From contig VBPB01000313.1 of NCBI GenBank assembly GCA_005893365.1, positions 941 through 6,724 of the forward strand: DNA of 5,784 nucleotides. Reading direction: 5' to 3'. This DNA comes from Candidatus Eiseniibacteriota bacterium. Its GTDB lineage: Bacteria > Eisenbacteria > RBG-16-71-46. Position 1 is the first letter of the stretch. Every line of letters begins with the position of its first letter. The translations under genes and the position numbers were made by a program. Shown here piece by piece: positions 5,226 through 5,784 of the stretch. Below the pieces are notes generated by a model, which was not told the origin of the DNA, ran no database searches, and was given only the letters and a program-made list of their open reading frames with translations.

Positions 5226-5784
5226 ATGACCTTCCATCGGATGGAGATGCCATGGGGCCGTCGCGTCCGTACCCCGGGCGCGCCGCCGATCGGTCTCAGG
5301 CGTCATCCTCGCGTGCGTCTCCTCCGCCCCTGGATCACGCTCCTGGTCCTGGCGCTGGTGGCCGTGGCCCCGGGCCGCGCCGCAGCCCAGGCGCCCTCCG
5401 ACCCCACCGACCCGGCCCCGGCCGCCGCGCCCGAGATCGCCCCTAGGGCGACGCCCGATGCTCCCGCGGCGAAGCCACCGGCGGCATCCGCCGTCAAGCC
5501 CGCCGCGCGCGCGCACGCCGACCCGCCGAAGCCGCCCAGCGACCTCGGCGACTTGGACGGGTGGCTGCGCACCATGCGCGCCATGCATCTCACCTCGCTC
5601 CCGGACGAATCGCGCCTCTTCTACCGCCGCGGCCGCATCGCCGCCCGGGGCGGGGACCCGCAGGAGGCCATCCGGCTGGTGCGCGGGGCGGTCGAGCTCG
5701 ACCCGTCGTTCATGGCTCCGCACCTGACGCTCGCTTCCTGGTTCCTGACCCGCGACCCCAGCCAGTCGCTGCTCAGCTACGCGG
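5226..5784 (+). CDS. Exported or membrane-anchored TPR protein, N-terminal part (runs off the right edge)
   Basis: An open frame of 186 codons runs from ATG 5226 to the window end without a stop. A basic segment (RRHPRVRLLRP, residues 25-35) precedes the hydrophobic WITLLVLALVAVAPG (36-50) and AAAQA (52-56), a good signal peptidase site. A Pro/Ala-rich linker (about 57-104) follows, then a TPR at 129-160 (F132, G136, A148, A155 and P160 fall on consensus positions) and the start of a second. It is therefore probably an exported scaffold protein; the rest is unseen. It is divergent from asnS. The start is uncertain: ATG 5175, ATG 5247 and GTG 5313 are in the same frame, and GTG 5313 alone would give a compact signal peptide. 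None has a strong Shine-Dalgarno sequence. The opposite strand is also open here (5187-5723), but that frame is Arg/Gly-rich and shows no domain. Confidence 0.75.
   Translation, partial: MTFHRMEMPWGRRVRTPGAPPIGLRRHPRVRLLRPWITLLVLALVAVAPGRAAAQAPSDPTDPAPAAAPEIAPRATPDAPAAKPPAASAVKPAARAHADPPKPPSDLGDLDGWLRTMRAMHLTSLPDESRLFYRRGRIAARGGDPQEAIRLVRGAVELDPSFMAPHLTLASWFLTRDPSQSLLSYA

Noticed and set aside
5187..5723. A 178-codon minus-strand frame opposite the divergent TPR gene
   Set aside because: It is Arg/Gly-rich with no domain, and it overlaps the asnS promoter; the plus-strand frame has a signal sequence and a TPR.

Overview
This is a strongly G+C-rich piece of a bacterial chromosome. Ordinary chromosomal genes fill it and I see no mobile element, CRISPR array, tRNA or rRNA. 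The codon bias, the Bacillus/Thermus-like AsnRS, the divergent phosphate-binding-type lipoprotein and the exported TPR proteins suggest a free-living diderm-like bacterium from a G+C-rich lineage. Candidatus Eisenbacteria, Gemmatimonadota and Acidobacteriota are possibilities. This is a low-confidence guess, because no marker gene settles it.

Layout. Positions 1-3593 read leftward (minus strand) as one probable four-gene operon. In transcription order it encodes a PstS-like solute-binding lipoprotein (3593-2628), a 604-residue exported protein made almost entirely of TPR repeats (2533-719), and two tandem paralogous single-domain STAS proteins (722-375, then 358 to beyond the left edge). The first STAS gene overlaps the TPR gene by the four bases ATGA and has a near-perfect ribosome binding site. 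The second follows after a 16-base gap. A promoter-like TTGACA/TAGGCT pair sits just upstream of the lipoprotein gene.

Next, also leftward, is asnS, the asparaginyl-tRNA synthetase gene (3702 to about 5021). It has its own promoter-like TTGACA-17-TAGGTT and a leader of about 100-160 bases containing competing inverted repeats. On the right, a divergent gene starts near 5226 on the plus strand and runs off the window. It encodes a signal-anchor or signal-peptide segment, a Pro/Ala-rich linker and at least one TPR.

How the genes may work together. The lipoprotein, TPR protein and two STAS proteins look co-expressed. This would pair an extracytoplasmic ligand-binding and TPR scaffold module with cytoplasmic phospho-switch proteins of the anti-sigma-factor-antagonist type. 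No ABC permease or ATPase and no anti-sigma kinase or phosphatase is visible, so the link is inferred from gene order only. asnS is a housekeeping neighbour. Most other long open frames, including antisense frames of several hundred codons, are shadows caused by the G+C-rich third codon position.
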